The notes: generated by a model from the letters alone, not told the origin. Counted from the first letter of the stretch, positions 9,181 through 18,663 are shown. The stretch is 64,000 nt of DNA from JAUZRW01 sp034437755 (GCA_034437755.1 DAOTTV010000101.1:1-64000); one strand, 5' to 3'. Numbers and translations: made by a program.

Positions 9181-9843
9181 TTAAGACCCCGCAGCGCTTG
9201 CCCAACCGCGCACATTGTAGAAGCTGACCGCCGAATAATCACCTGTGCCGGCGTTCGGTGGCAGGCCCAATGCCAATCCGGTATAGCCATCGCTCAATTG
9301 CGTATCTTCGACCCCGCCCAGATACACGCCGTTGACCACCATCCCCAGATACGACCCATCGCAAATTGCACGAATAGTGTTGCGTCGTCCGCCATCACTA
9401 TGGATCGCACGGTGATTCTGCCAGCGTACGAGTGGTACATCCTCGAACTGTCCCACACGCCGGATCGAGAACGCGCCATCTGCCGAGATGAGGAAGTAAT
9501 ACCCTTGCCCACTGCCACTGCTCCGGCAGATGAGACCGGCGATAGCACGCTCATAGGTCGTCTTGAACTGTATATCGACTTCGAGAACGGCGTTATTGTG
9601 CTGGGTGCGGTTAATCCCCCACAGGAATTGCCCCGGACGACTCAGTAAGCCGTTATAGGCATCATCCGCTACATAGAGCAACAAGCCGTCTTGATCGACC
9701 TCTGTCCATGTGCCAGCACGATCAAAATCATCGCTGAGGATCGGCGCGCCGATTTCTACAACGCGGCGGGCTTCTTGGGGTGGTCGTTGCGGGATACAGG
9801 CGATTAGCAGGAGGCTGAGCAAGACAAACAGCATAAGACGCAT
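9181..9843 (-). CDS. Lipoprotein with a lectin-like jelly-roll domain
   Basis: A 220-aa exported lipoprotein. The chosen ATG at 9843 gives a clean signal (MRLMLFVLLSLLLIAC) with a LIAC lipobox. The longer frame back to 9957 would bury this signal and overlap the upstream gene. The mature part looks like a concanavalin A-like beta-sandwich (DDFDRAGTW near the start, later GLALGLPPNAGTGDYSAVSFYNVRGW). This fold usually binds carbohydrate or serves as a spacer. It lies 32 bp downstream of the thioesterase gene on the same strand. Confidence 0.75.
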   Translation of the reverse strand: MRLMLFVLLSLLLIACIPQRPPQEARRVVEIGAPILSDDFDRAGTWTEVDQDGLLLYVADDAYNGLLSRPGQFLWGINRTQHNNAVLEVDIQFKTTYERAIAGLICRSSGSGQGYYFLISADGAFSIRRVGQFEDVPLVRWQNHRAIHSDGGRRNTIRAICDGSYLGMVVNGVYLGGVEDTQLSDGYTGLALGLPPNAGTGDYSAVSFYNVRGWASAAGS

Positions 9844-9875
9844 GATTGGTAGCAAGCTTTCTGTTAGATAGCGGG

Positions 9876-10355
9876 TCACGACATCAAGCGCGATTGCACG
9901 CGCACGGCGACCGTTTCGCCAGTGACAACCAGCGTATCTTCGGCGTAAATCTCGCAAGTGACAACCGCCTTACGATCGTCGATATCTTTGATGCGCGCCT
10001 CTAATCGCAAGGGGACACCCATCGGGGTCGGCTTCTTGTAGGAGACGTTGAGATTGCCCGTCACACAGGTGATCTCTGGCTCTGTGCCCGGCTCGCGTCC
10101 GGCGCGGTCATAGAGAGCGGCAATCGCCGTGCCGATGCTATGACAATCAATGAGGCTAGCGAGCAAACCACCGTATACATAGCCCGGAAATGCCGTGTGT
10201 TCGGGGCGCGGTGTGAAGTGGCATCGCCCGACCTCACCATCCCATTGCGTTTCAATGTGTAAGCCTTGCGGGTTATTGACCCCACAGCCATAGCAAATCG
10301 CCGCCTCGGGGTTGTAATGATGTTGGATGGGTTTGGGAGCATCGCTCATAATCAA
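9876..10355 (-). CDS. PaaI-type hotdog thioesterase
   Basis: A 159-aa single hotdog-domain acyl-CoA thioesterase. The catalytic-loop region YVYGGLLASLIDCH matches the family's G-G-x2-A-x2-D pattern, and the end (TGETVAVRV) forms the last strand. A Cys-containing N-terminal stretch (AAICYGCGVNNPQGL) is common in this branch. The ATG at 10349 (MSDAPK) is an alternative start. The substrate is unknown; an aromatic or branched acyl-CoA is a family-level guess. Confidence 0.85.
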   Translation of the reverse strand: MIMSDAPKPIQHHYNPEAAICYGCGVNNPQGLHIETQWDGEVGRCHFTPRPEHTAFPGYVYGGLLASLIDCHSIGTAIAALYDRAGREPGTEPEITCVTGNLNVSYKKPTPMGVPLRLEARIKDIDDRKAVVTCEIYAEDTLVVTGETVAVRVQSRLMS

Positions 10356-10401
10356 TCATTCCTTCTTAAATCCGTCTTCAAAAAATAGGTCATATATCCG
10401 G

Positions 10402-10821
10402 TTATTCTTCTATATCATACCCGTGTTGTTCGTAGAATTCACGCTTATCCTGACGTACTTTGCGTAAAATTTGCCAGAATGTCCCGGCTGACCATGTGAG
10501 ATAAGATGTGAGGGGCGCAATGCTCTCAATATCTATGTGCGTTTCGACTTTGCCCTGCGGGTCGCGGGTCGTCGTCTCGACCCATGTGTACAACACGTTA
10601 GGGCTCAGTTGATTCGTATCCACAGATGCCGTGAACCATTGCCGATAATCATCATCATCACTGATAGGCGGGGTGAGGTTTTTACAGAATACACGAATTG
10701 GTGAGTGAAGTGTCATATCATGTTGCCGACAGCGATATTCTCCATTTTGCTGACGCACCATGTAACGGCAGTGGACACAATCTGGCATTGTGCCTGACTT
10801 TTGCATAGCCCATCCTTGCAT
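10402..10821 (-). CDS. Hypothetical protein with an N-terminal Cys-rich motif
   Basis: A 139-aa protein with CVHCRYM, then C, H and C within the first 50 residues, suggesting a small zinc-binding knuckle. The C-terminal half is charged and aromatic (WSAGTFWQILRKVRQDKREFYEQ). Family not recognised. It is monocistronic on the minus strand, and the start is uncertain among three in-frame ATGs (10821, 10806 and 10788). Confidence 0.65.
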   Translation of the reverse strand: MQGWAMQKSGTMPDCVHCRYMVRQQNGEYRCRQHDMTLHSPIRVFCKNLTPPISDDDDYRQWFTASVDTNQLSPNVLYTWVETTTRDPQGKVETHIDIESIAPLTSYLTWSAGTFWQILRKVRQDKREFYEQHGYDIEE

Positions 10822-10936
10822 AATTAACGATTGTGATAGTTATCACCGCGCATTATAGGGAGCATGCATTAAGAAATATCGATAGAGGCTAAGATTTAAT
10901 CTCGTATTTAACGATATTTCACACAGAATCATAATG

Positions 10937-10966
10937 CTCGCCTGCCCCGCTGGCAGGGCAGACGAG
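10937..10966 (-). terminator. Imperfect hairpin after msrA
   Basis: CTCG-C-CTGCCC pairs with GGGCAG-A-CGAG around one C/A mismatch, with an 8-nt loop. It begins 17 bp after the msrA stop codon. No T-run follows, so termination is only likely. Confidence 0.45.
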
Positions 10967-10982
10967 ATCGTACCCATCATGC

Positions 10983-11519
10983 TTATGCCTTCAGGCGTTC
11001 CATGTGTTGCTTACGAAACTTGGCAACTTTGGGGGCGATGATAATCTGGCAGTAGCCCGCCAGCGGGTTGTTCTCGAAGTAATCTTGGTGATAATCTTCA
11101 GCGACGTAAAACGTATCGAACGCGCTGACTTCGGTCACGACGGGATCCGTCCACGTATCGCCAGCGTTGACCGCTTCGATTTTTGCGTCAGCAATGCGCT
11201 TCTGTTCGTCATCGTGGTAGAAGATAGCACTGCGGTATTGCGGCCCGACATCATTGCCCTGACGATCAGGCGTTGTCGGGTCATGGATGGTGAAGAAGAC
11301 ATCGAGCAAGTCACCAAAGCTGATGACATCGTTATCATATTCGATCTGCACGACTTCGGCATGTCCGGTCGTTTTCGTGCAGACCTGCTGATACGTCGGG
11401 TTCTCGACATGACCGCCACTATAGCCCGATACAACCGATGTCACGCCTTTGAGTTCTTTATAAACAGCTTCTAAACACCAAAAACAACCGCCACCTAGTG
11501 TTGCAACTTCTTTTGCCAT
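10983..11519 (-). CDS. msrA: Peptide-methionine (S)-S-oxide reductase
   Basis: A 178-aa oxidative-damage repair enzyme that reduces the S-epimer of methionine sulfoxide using thioredoxin. The GCFWC active-site motif lies at residues 11-15, preceded by the usual ATLGGG. The signature QYRSAIFYHD and the ending region AEDYHQDYF are present. The ATG at 11519 was preferred over 11537 because a GAAGGA ribosome site lies about 8 nt ahead. No msrB is adjacent. It is a cytoplasmic stand-alone gene. Confidence 0.96.
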   Translation of the reverse strand: MAKEVATLGGGCFWCLEAVYKELKGVTSVVSGYSGGHVENPTYQQVCTKTTGHAEVVQIEYDNDVISFGDLLDVFFTIHDPTTPDRQGNDVGPQYRSAIFYHDDEQKRIADAKIEAVNAGDTWTDPVVTEVSAFDTFYVAEDYHQDYFENNPLAGYCQIIIAPKVAKFRKQHMERLKA

Positions 11520-11628
11520 GTGCTTTATCCTTCTCAAACTAGCTCAAATATTGATCGTGTATATACCGTTACAGCATACGTTGATTGGCTTACAGTCGCA
11601 TCAATCAGCGTTGGAATGCTATTAGAGA

Positions 11629-12630
11629 TTATGGCAATGCCAGCGTCGTGTGCAAGGGCAAATGATCGCTCCCCAGCGGCACACCCAGACTCGCGTCGAT
11701 GGGGACGAAAGGCGCAGAATGCCACACATAATCCAGTCGTACCAGTGGCGGCAACCAGTTGCCTAGTTCTTCCGATGCGCCTGCCGGCCACGTAAAGCCC
11801 AGTTGCCAGCGCGTATGACGATACACATCGCCGAAACTGCGCGCGATCGTGTCGTAGATCGGCGAAAATTCGCTCATATTGAAGTCACCGCCGATGATAG
11901 TCGGGTTTGTCTCGCTATTTGCGAGCGCGATCACTGTCGAAATCTGGCGATTGCGGCGCGTCTCGTCATAGCGCAAGAGCAGAAAGCGATCGGCATTGTC
12001 ATCGAGTGGCATCCACAGATGCACGTTATAAACCGTCACCGCTTGCCCATCAACATCGAACACAACACGCTGTTGGACGCTATCTTCCACGTCGATATTG
12101 TCGGCTTCGAGGATGGGATAGCGCGATAAGACATAATGCCGATTCTCGTTCGGGGTCTGTAACACATCGCGATGCGGATAGACTTCGATCAAGCGCGATA
12201 GCGGCGCACCAACTTCTTGCAACAGCACAATATCGGCTGACTGCGCCATCAGCCACTCTTGTACTGCGTCCAATTCTTGATTCTGTGGATACACGTTGAA
12301 GGTGACGACATCTAGTGCTATCGCGTCAGGCGGCGGCGGTGTCGGGTCAAGCACGGGCAGGATACGTAAGCCCCAGATAATCCCGGCGATGATCAGCAGA
12401 AGTAGATAGCGCAATGCCAACCGCCCCGCCCCGACTAAAATCATGATGACAAAGGCGATCAGCGCGACGAAGAACAGATATGGCAAGCCGTTATACAACA
12501 GGTTGAGCCAGCGCGCTTCCCAGCGCACGACGAAACGCGCAATGCAATAGACGATGAGAAAGAGCCAATACAAGTTGAGCAGTAGCGATGCCGTAATTTG
12601 TAGGCGCGTTTGCGTATCCCGATCATTCAT
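11629..12630 (-). CDS. Membrane-anchored endonuclease/exonuclease/phosphatase-family protein
   Basis: A 333-aa protein. Three hydrophobic helices fill residues about 10-95, then an EEP (DNase I-like) domain runs to the end. Motifs: VTFNVYPQNQ (N), LLQEVGAP (metal-binding E), VYNVHLWMP (catalytic H), IIGGDFNMSEFSP (D-x-N) and GSDHLPLHT (terminal D-H). The catalytic residues are complete, so it is likely an active phosphodiesterase. A related soluble EEP gene lies at 38170-38913. The substrate is unknown. Confidence 0.88.
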   Translation of the reverse strand: MNDRDTQTRLQITASLLLNLYWLFLIVYCIARFVVRWEARWLNLLYNGLPYLFFVALIAFVIMILVGAGRLALRYLLLLIIAGIIWGLRILPVLDPTPPPPDAIALDVVTFNVYPQNQELDAVQEWLMAQSADIVLLQEVGAPLSRLIEVYPHRDVLQTPNENRHYVLSRYPILEADNIDVEDSVQQRVVFDVDGQAVTVYNVHLWMPLDDNADRFLLLRYDETRRNRQISTVIALANSETNPTIIGGDFNMSEFSPIYDTIARSFGDVYRHTRWQLGFTWPAGASEELGNWLPPLVRLDYVWHSAPFVPIDASLGVPLGSDHLPLHTTLALP

Positions 12631-12681
12631 AGGTCGATGTATCCTTTTTGGTTAGTTAAGCCCTCCCGACTATAACACGGA

Positions 12682-13920
12682 TCATGACGGGCAGGCGGGC
12701 ACAATTTCATCGTTGATTTCAGGACGGACAAGCGTGAAAGGCGTGATGACGACGTAGCCATCGAACCAGCTAGCATCGCGTTGGGGATCATCCTGAAAGA
12801 GATCATAGCGTACCTGATACCAGTTGAAGCGGCTATCAACACCCTCGGCACGGCAGATGACTTCCACACTCTCATTCGCGCCCATTTCGCCCACCAGCAA
12901 ATCCGAGCAATCTGTCTCTAGGCACACGCGCCGATACAATTCTTTATCGATCAAGAAGCGCACCTGCTGGACAGAAATCGGCGTAGCCGTCGGCGGGCCA
13001 GATGTGCGCGTCATCGGTGTTGTAAGGTTGGCACTTGTCGCAGTCGGCGCGGACGTATTGGTGATGATCGCCAGCGTGTCTGACGGTACGCCGCCGATAG
13101 TAACGGTCGGGATGGGGGTCGGGCTAGCCGGATCAGTCGGGCGTATCGTCAAGGTTGGCGGTGCGGTGCGCGTCACCTGTACGATCGGTGTTGGAGGTGC
13201 GAGATTATTCAAAGCGCGGCGAACGTCACCGAGATCAATCCCGATGAAACGCCCATACACCAAGCGCACGACGAACACCAGCACGACGAGCGTCATCCCG
13301 CCCAGAAGCACCTGCCCGATGCGATAATGTAGCACACGCATGACGAGATCAGCGAGGCGACCGGGCACGAAATCATAGATCAGATGGCGCAACCAGACCG
13401 GCACCCGCGTTGCGGATTTTTGCGGGGCATAACGCGCCTTATAGCGATCGTCGGCGGCTCGTATGTCAGCCGGCGTGATCGTTGGCAACGCGCGCGAGGG
13501 CAACGGCATGTGCTGGGTTAGCTCGGCAATCTGGCTGTCAAAGGCTTGACCGTCACTGATTGTCACCGGCGCGATCGTCGTCAGCTTACTCAGAGCTGGC
13601 GGCAATTGTTGTTCAGTCGGCATCGTCGCCCGATCAACCAAAATCGGGATCACGAGCAGGCGCGTCGCATCGAGGGCGTTATTCAAAATCCGCAGATGCG
13701 CCGCCCCGCGCTGGCGCAGATCGCGCACCCAGTTCGCCCCGATGAGGATGAGCATCACATCCGCTCGCAGGATAGCGTTGCTCAAGGCCTGAGCGGGCGT
13801 GTTGCCATCCGGCACGAAAATATCGTCGTCGCTATAGCCCCAGGCTGTCGTCAACGCGGTCTGGATACGGCGTGCCATCTGGCGGGTTGATTGGTGGTGA
13901 TACAACAAAATTTGAGTCAT
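12682..13920 (-). CDS. Membrane-spanning protein with a degenerate TIR-like domain and an SH3-like end
   Basis: A 412-aa protein. Residues 1-145 match bacterial TIR-like domains (ILLYHHQST start, MLILIGANW, VIPILVDRATMP). The glutamate expected in the V-R-x-E-I segment is replaced by L79/N80 (LRILNN), so NAD-cleaving activity looks doubtful. One helix lies at about 205-226, then a Thr/Pro-rich linker (about 240-315) and a C-terminal domain (about 316-412) resembling bacterial SH3 domains. The TIR part should be cytoplasmic and the end external. The gene is 51 bp upstream of the EEP gene and probably co-transcribed. Confidence 0.8.
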   Translation of the reverse strand: MTQILLYHHQSTRQMARRIQTALTTAWGYSDDDIFVPDGNTPAQALSNAILRADVMLILIGANWVRDLRQRGAAHLRILNNALDATRLLVIPILVDRATMPTEQQLPPALSKLTTIAPVTISDGQAFDSQIAELTQHMPLPSRALPTITPADIRAADDRYKARYAPQKSATRVPVWLRHLIYDFVPGRLADLVMRVLHYRIGQVLLGGMTLVVLVFVVRLVYGRFIGIDLGDVRRALNNLAPPTPIVQVTRTAPPTLTIRPTDPASPTPIPTVTIGGVPSDTLAIITNTSAPTATSANLTTPMTRTSGPPTATPISVQQVRFLIDKELYRRVCLETDCSDLLVGEMGANESVEVICRAEGVDSRFNWYQVRYDLFQDDPQRDASWFDGYVVITPFTLVRPEINDEIVPACPS

Positions 13921-14006
13921 GACGGTCTGTACATTTCATCCGTGTGACAAGCTACACAAATTCGCCTGACAGTATAGCAGAGATCGTAAGCCATCGTAAG
14001 CCAACG

Positions 14007-15335
14007 TCACGGAACCGGGGTCGCGGTCGCCGTCGCACGCGGGCGTGGCGTAGGACTCGCGATATTGATCGCATTTTCGCCTCGTAGGAAACACTCAATC
14101 CCGTTGATGAGACCGGTGACGATCACATCTTGTCGCTGGGTCAACAACTCGCGGTCATTACGCATGAAGCCCATTTCCAAGATAGCCGCCGGTGTCAGCG
14201 CGTGAATCTCGCGGAAGGTGTGGTAATCGGTCATGTCCAGCGTCAGCGTGAAGCGTCGCTCCAGTTCAGTCGATCGGGCATAGTAGAGCGCGATACACTC
14301 GGCGAGCGCATCATCCGCCCCGCCTACCGGACGAGCCGCCGCCCGCGAGACCAGAAACGCAGTCGCATCCGGGCCGTAATCGCGGCAATCGTTGGAATGC
14401 AGAGAGACCAATGCTGAAGCGCGATAGTTCTCAAGGCGCGGGTCAAATTCATCCAGCAAGTCCACCACATAGCCGCGATCAATCAGCGCATTCGTCAGGC
14501 GCTGGGCAATATCGAAGTTGATCTCAGCTTCGGTCAAGCCATCCGGGCATATCGCGCCGGGGTCGTTCTCTGGCCCGCGATGACCGGAGACGATCCCGAT
14601 ACGCTGGAGATAATTAGGCGTGACCGGCGGCACTGTCGGTGATGCTTGAACGACGGGCACAGCTTGCGGGCGTTCTGTCGCTACCGCCGCCGGCAGACGA
14701 TTCGCAACAATCGGATTGATGAATGCCGGATCCGTGAACCACGTGAAGATCGTCGAGGCAAGCGCGGCGGCGAATACACTGATGAAAATCGTGCGGATAA
14801 AGCCACCAATCATGCCCACGCGCCGCTTGCGCCGCCGTTCGCGCCGGCGGCGCAGGCGACGGATGCGCTGTTCTTCGAGCTTTGCCTGTCGCTCATCGTC
14901 GTCAATATCCGGCGCTTGATAAATCGGCACGCGCCCTAGAGGACGCTTGGGAAGTGTCGGGTCGGCGGGTGGTGGCGCGGGGTCGGCCTCAGCATCATGA
15001 TGATCATCCGGCGGGCTGTCAGCAGTCGATACATCTGGCAGATCCGGCTCATCAGCGGGCACATTGGGCGGTTGAAAGGTCGCCGGTCGCGTGTGGATTG
15101 CGCGCGTGTCATCGTAGGTTAGCGACGGTTCGTCAGCTGGTTCGGCAGACGGCGCATCATCCGCCGTTGTATCGGTCGATGCGGAATCAGCATCGTCGGC
15201 GCTATCATTGGCTTCGATGACGGGCGACTGCCCTTGCTCGGCACGACGGGCGGCGGCTTGACGCATCATCTCCAGAAAGAGCGTCGATGGGGATAAATCA
15301 TCCGGTTCTGAGTTGGGCGACTTTTTATCGGGCAT
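14007..15335 (-). CDS. Membrane-anchored N-acetylmuramoyl-L-alanine amidase (Amidase_3)
   Basis: A 442-aa peptidoglycan hydrolase cleaving the MurNAc-L-Ala bond. Residues 1-155 are acidic and Asp/Ala/Pro-rich, presumably disordered and cytoplasmic. A very basic patch (RRLRRRRERRRKRR) precedes one membrane helix (about 178-202). The amidase domain starts near 240 with zinc ligands in SGHRG, LTEAEIN and SLHSND, and the catalytic glutamate in ILEMGF. The long acidic cytoplasmic tail is unusual and may couple the enzyme to a cytoplasmic partner. This is inference. Confidence 0.88.
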   Translation of the reverse strand: MPDKKSPNSEPDDLSPSTLFLEMMRQAAARRAEQGQSPVIEANDSADDADSASTDTTADDAPSAEPADEPSLTYDDTRAIHTRPATFQPPNVPADEPDLPDVSTADSPPDDHHDAEADPAPPPADPTLPKRPLGRVPIYQAPDIDDDERQAKLEEQRIRRLRRRRERRRKRRVGMIGGFIRTIFISVFAAALASTIFTWFTDPAFINPIVANRLPAAVATERPQAVPVVQASPTVPPVTPNYLQRIGIVSGHRGPENDPGAICPDGLTEAEINFDIAQRLTNALIDRGYVVDLLDEFDPRLENYRASALVSLHSNDCRDYGPDATAFLVSRAAARPVGGADDALAECIALYYARSTELERRFTLTLDMTDYHTFREIHALTPAAILEMGFMRNDRELLTQRQDVIVTGLINGIECFLRGENAINIASPTPRPRATATATPVP

Positions 15336-15409
15336 TGGGCTTATCCTGCTGGCTGACGATCGGTGCTAGTTTAATTTAAGGCGGGCAAATGTGCCACTGA
15401 TAAGGCCGC

Positions 15410-16597
15410 TCATGTCGGTGATGGGCAATCGGCTTCGCTAATGGCATCTGCCGGCGACCACACCGCCGCACTATTGCCGAAGACGCGCTCATCCAGCACG
15501 CGCAAGGTCTCACGCTGGAAATCGTACAGGCGCATCTCGTAGGCACTACGCACAGCAAGATAACGCCCATCCGGGCTAAAGCGCGGATAATCAGCAAAGT
15601 TCAGATCAACATCAGGCAGATAGAGTTCAGCACGGGTGTCATCCGGGCCGGCAACCAGCGGCAATTGCCACAGGCGATTCGCGTCAATCTCTTGAAAATC
15701 GCGCAGGGCACCGATAACCGCCGTCGCATCCGGTCGCCACACGTTATCGAGCGCCAGCATCCACTGATAATTGAGTTGCGTCGGGATTGCGCCGCGCTCG
15801 TTGGCAATCATCCACACCGTATCGTTGTTCGGGCTAGGCGAGTAGATGAAGCTCAGCAACTCGCTATCCGGCGACCAGCGCGGTTGGCTGATACTCCCTG
15901 TCTCGAAGTTGGTCAGCTGATACTTTATGCTGGCATCAGCGCTGACCATCCACAAATCTGCTTCGTTGACCAGCGTCGGCGCTTGTGGCGTTTGCCCCGG
16001 CGCAGGTTCGACGGTCGGCACAGCAGTCGCGAACACGTTCGCGCCGACAGGACGCTCGTTATAGCTGACATACGCCAACCACGCGCCATCCGGCGACCAC
16101 ACCGGCGAGAATTCGCGTCCGGTGACGCTGTAGAATTGCGGGGTGGTATCCGGCGGCGTGACGAAAGCCGTGTGATGATCAATCTCCCACGCGCCATCAC
16201 GAAAACGCTCGCGACTCATGGTGAAGGCGATGCGCGTCCCATCCGGCGACCAATCCGCTTCCCACACGCCCCAGCGTTCGGGCAGCAACTCGGTGAAGGT
16301 GACCATCGGGCGCAGGTCATCGCCCGCCAGCGATGCGCTCAGCAGGCGTGCGGGTCGTGTGCCATCCTGCACCGTCACTAACACGCGACAGCCATCTGCC
16401 GAGAAATCCCAAACGTGATGCGCGCCTGTGCCCAGTCGCAAGTCACGATAGGTATCATTGGCGACATCGTACAGCACGATGCGCTCACGATCGACCGTAT
16501 TGAGCGCGAGCAAGGGCGTTTGTAGCGGTGGCTCATCCTGCGCGCGGGCTGGCACAAGAGCGCCGAGAATACATAATAATAGCAAGAGACGACGCAT
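15410..16597 (-). CDS. Exported TolB-like beta-propeller protein
   Basis: A 395-aa protein with a Sec signal (MRRLLLLLCILGALVPARAQ). It has repeated WSPDG/FSPDG blades (DWSPDGTRIAF, VWSPDGAWLAY, RWSPDSELLSF, RFSPDGRYLAV), as in TolB/WD40-like propellers. The start at 16597 was preferred over 16636 because it gives the signal peptide directly. No catalytic residues are visible; such propellers usually bind proteins or sugars outside the membrane. It is read in the same direction as the amidase 74 bp downstream. Confidence 0.82.
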   Translation of the reverse strand: MRRLLLLLCILGALVPARAQDEPPLQTPLLALNTVDRERIVLYDVANDTYRDLRLGTGAHHVWDFSADGCRVLVTVQDGTRPARLLSASLAGDDLRPMVTFTELLPERWGVWEADWSPDGTRIAFTMSRERFRDGAWEIDHHTAFVTPPDTTPQFYSVTGREFSPVWSPDGAWLAYVSYNERPVGANVFATAVPTVEPAPGQTPQAPTLVNEADLWMVSADASIKYQLTNFETGSISQPRWSPDSELLSFIYSPSPNNDTVWMIANERGAIPTQLNYQWMLALDNVWRPDATAVIGALRDFQEIDANRLWQLPLVAGPDDTRAELYLPDVDLNFADYPRFSPDGRYLAVRSAYEMRLYDFQRETLRVLDERVFGNSAAVWSPADAISEADCPSPT

Positions 16598-16726
16598 GAC
16601 AGGTACTTTGCTCGGATAATTGACAATTGCTGTCATTGTAAATGAGAGGTGCTACCCTGCCAATTCTCTCATATAGATTCCCTAGCCCAAAGGTCTATCC
16701 CTACGTACAATGGATACATAACTTAT

Positions 16727-16756
16727 TTGTTATTCATGTGATTGATCGTGTATGAT
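16727..16756 (+). promoter_or_regulatory. Likely deoC promoter
   Basis: TTGTTA (16727-16732) and TATGAT (16751-16756) are separated by 18 bp, a good sigma-70-type match. They leave a leader of about 40 nt before the deoC ATG. Confidence 0.55.
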
Positions 16757-16803
16757 CGCATGTAAAATAGTCCATCAAAATATATAGAGAGATCGTAAGA
16801 ATA

Positions 16804-17634
16804 ATGGATGACATGGAGCGTTCAATCCAAAAGTTGAAGAAGCAAGTTGCGGCGATTCTCGATGAAGCGGGGATACAGGCACGCACCGGACGCCGCTTGC
16901 CCGATGTCGGGCGCGTGGCTGAGGGGGCAACGATCGCCAGCTTGATCGACCATACCCTGCTCAAGCCCGAAGCCACCGCCCGCCAGATCGAAAGCCTGTG
17001 CTTCGAGGCGAAGGAATACGGCTTTGCATCTGTCTGTGTTAACAGTGCCTATGTGCCGCTGGCAACAGAATTGCTGAAAGAGAGCGATGTTAAAGTTTGT
17101 ACAGTGGTCGGTTTCCCCCTCGGGGCATCTCTGCCGCACGTCAAAGCCTACGAAGCGCGCCGCGCTATCGAAAACGGCGCGACCGAGATCGACATGGTAC
17201 TGCATATCGGCGCGTTAAAGGCGCGCGATTTCGTCGCCCTCTTCGAGGATATGAGCGATGTCGCCTACGTGTGCCATGAAGAATACGAGGACTTCATCTG
17301 CAAGGTCATCATCGAGACAGCCTTGCTAACCAACGAAGAGAAGATCATCGCCTGTGAGATCGCCCGCGGTGCCGGTGTCGATTTCGTCAAGACGAGTACG
17401 GGCTTCAGCAGTGGTGGCGCAACTCAAGCCGATGTCGCCCTGATGCGCCAGGTCGTCGGCGCAGGTGTCGGCGTTAAGGCATCGGGCGGGGTGCGCTCGC
17501 TGGCAGATGCACAGGCAATGGTTGATGCCGGGGCGAACCGCATCGGCGCGAGCAGTGGTGTGAAGATCGCCCAAGAAGAGCGCGGTGCATACTACGACGA
17601 CGTCACGCACAACCCGACTGAGGACGCATATTGA
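16804..17634 (+). CDS. deoC: Deoxyribose-phosphate aldolase
   Basis: A 276-aa cytoplasmic enzyme splitting 2-deoxyribose 5-phosphate into glyceraldehyde 3-phosphate and acetaldehyde in deoxynucleoside catabolism. The Schiff-base lysine is K196 in DFVKTSTGF. ATEIDMVLHIG (about 126-136) and the C-terminal VKASGGVRS and NRIGASSG phosphate-binding loops are present. A helical N-terminal extension of about 40 residues precedes the (beta/alpha)8 barrel, which starts at TIASLIDHTLLKP. No other deo gene is adjacent. It lies 106 bp before rsmI on the same strand. Confidence 0.96.
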   Translation: MDDMERSIQKLKKQVAAILDEAGIQARTGRRLPDVGRVAEGATIASLIDHTLLKPEATARQIESLCFEAKEYGFASVCVNSAYVPLATELLKESDVKVCTVVGFPLGASLPHVKAYEARRAIENGATEIDMVLHIGALKARDFVALFEDMSDVAYVCHEEYEDFICKVIIETALLTNEEKIIACEIARGAGVDFVKTSTGFSSGGATQADVALMRQVVGAGVGVKASGGVRSLADAQAMVDAGANRIGASSGVKIAQEERGAYYDDVTHNPTEDAY

Positions 17635-17740
17635 GCTAGCACAAATCAGCGACGATCGCGGTTGTCCCGCGTTTACATGAAGGCGTTCAATGCTACAATG
17701 GGCGCGCAATCATCGTGTAAGCCAATGATGGAGGTTGGTT

Positions 17741-18562
17741 ATGGGAACGCTTTATATCGTCGCAACGCCGATTGGAAATCTAGAAGATATGACCTTTCGT
17801 GCGGTACGCATCTTGAAAGAAGTCCACTTGATCGCCGCTGAGGATACGCGGACATCGCGTGTCCTGCTCAATCACTTCGAGATTGAAACGCCTATGACCA
17901 GCTACCACGAGTACAGCCATAGCAACAAACAAGAGAAAATCTTCGATGCGCTCGCTATCGGGGATGTCGCGCTCATCAGCGATGCCGGCACCCCCGGCAT
18001 CAGCGACCCCGGCTATGAACTGACACAGGCGGCAATTGAGCGTGGTTATCCGGTCGTGCCGATCCCGGGCGCAAACGCGGCAATTACCGCCCTGGTCGCG
18101 TCCGGTCAACCGACTGATAGCTTCGTCTATCTGGGCTTCTTGCCGAAAAAGCAAAACGCGCGCCGTGATCTGTTCAAGTCACTCAAAGGCGAGAAGCGTA
18201 CACTGGTCGCCTACGAGAGTCCTTATCGGGTTGCCGATACGCTGGGGATTGTCGCCAGCATCCTCGGTGATGATCGTGAGGTGTGCATCGCGCGCGAGAT
18301 CACCAAAAAATTTGAAGAATTCTGGCGCGGGACGGCGCGGGCGGCACATCAGCACTTCCTGGATGATAACCCGCGCGGTGAAGTCACGCTGATTATCGGC
18401 GGGATGCCCGTCACGCAGGGCAAGTGGGATAAACAACAGGTGCGGTCAGCTTTACAGGATCGTATCGACGCGGGCGCCTCGCTCTCGATGGCGGCGAAGG
18501 CCATCGCGGCAGAGAGTGGCTGGAAGAAGAGCGCCGTTTATGATCTAGGTCTGGAGAAGTGA
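17741..18562 (+). CDS. rsmI: 16S rRNA (cytidine1402-2'-O)-methyltransferase
   Basis: A 273-aa SAM-dependent methyltransferase of the tetrapyrrole-methylase fold that modifies C1402 in the ribosomal P site. Diagnostic motifs are MGTLYIVATPIGNLED at the start, AAEDTR, ISDAGTPGISDPG and PGANAAITAL. The ATG at 17741 is chosen because GGAGG lies 6 nt ahead; an in-frame TTG at 17735 overlaps that site. No rsmH is nearby. The gene ends just before the inverted-repeat region of the recombinase-like gene. Confidence 0.96.
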   Translation: MGTLYIVATPIGNLEDMTFRAVRILKEVHLIAAEDTRTSRVLLNHFEIETPMTSYHEYSHSNKQEKIFDALAIGDVALISDAGTPGISDPGYELTQAAIERGYPVVPIPGANAAITALVASGQPTDSFVYLGFLPKKQNARRDLFKSLKGEKRTLVAYESPYRVADTLGIVASILGDDREVCIAREITKKFEEFWRGTARAAHQHFLDDNPRGEVTLIIGGMPVTQGKWDKQQVRSALQDRIDAGASLSMAAKAIAAESGWKKSAVYDLGLEK

Positions 18563-18663
18563 GCGCTTGATGCGGGCAAAAATCGCGCTTGTTGCTTCGT
18601 ATAGTAGAAGAAATTTAACGTTTTTGTCAGCAATTAGCTAATCAAAAACAAGGCTGAATTTAG

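Noticed and set aside
9844..9957. N-terminal extension of the lectin-like lipoprotein
   Set aside because: It overlaps the thioesterase gene and hides an excellent lipoprotein signal that starts at 9843.
13360..13920. TIR protein as part of an anti-phage system (Thoeris-like)
   Set aside because: No partner effector gene is adjacent, the catalytic glutamate is missing, and the layout is a membrane SH3-like protein.
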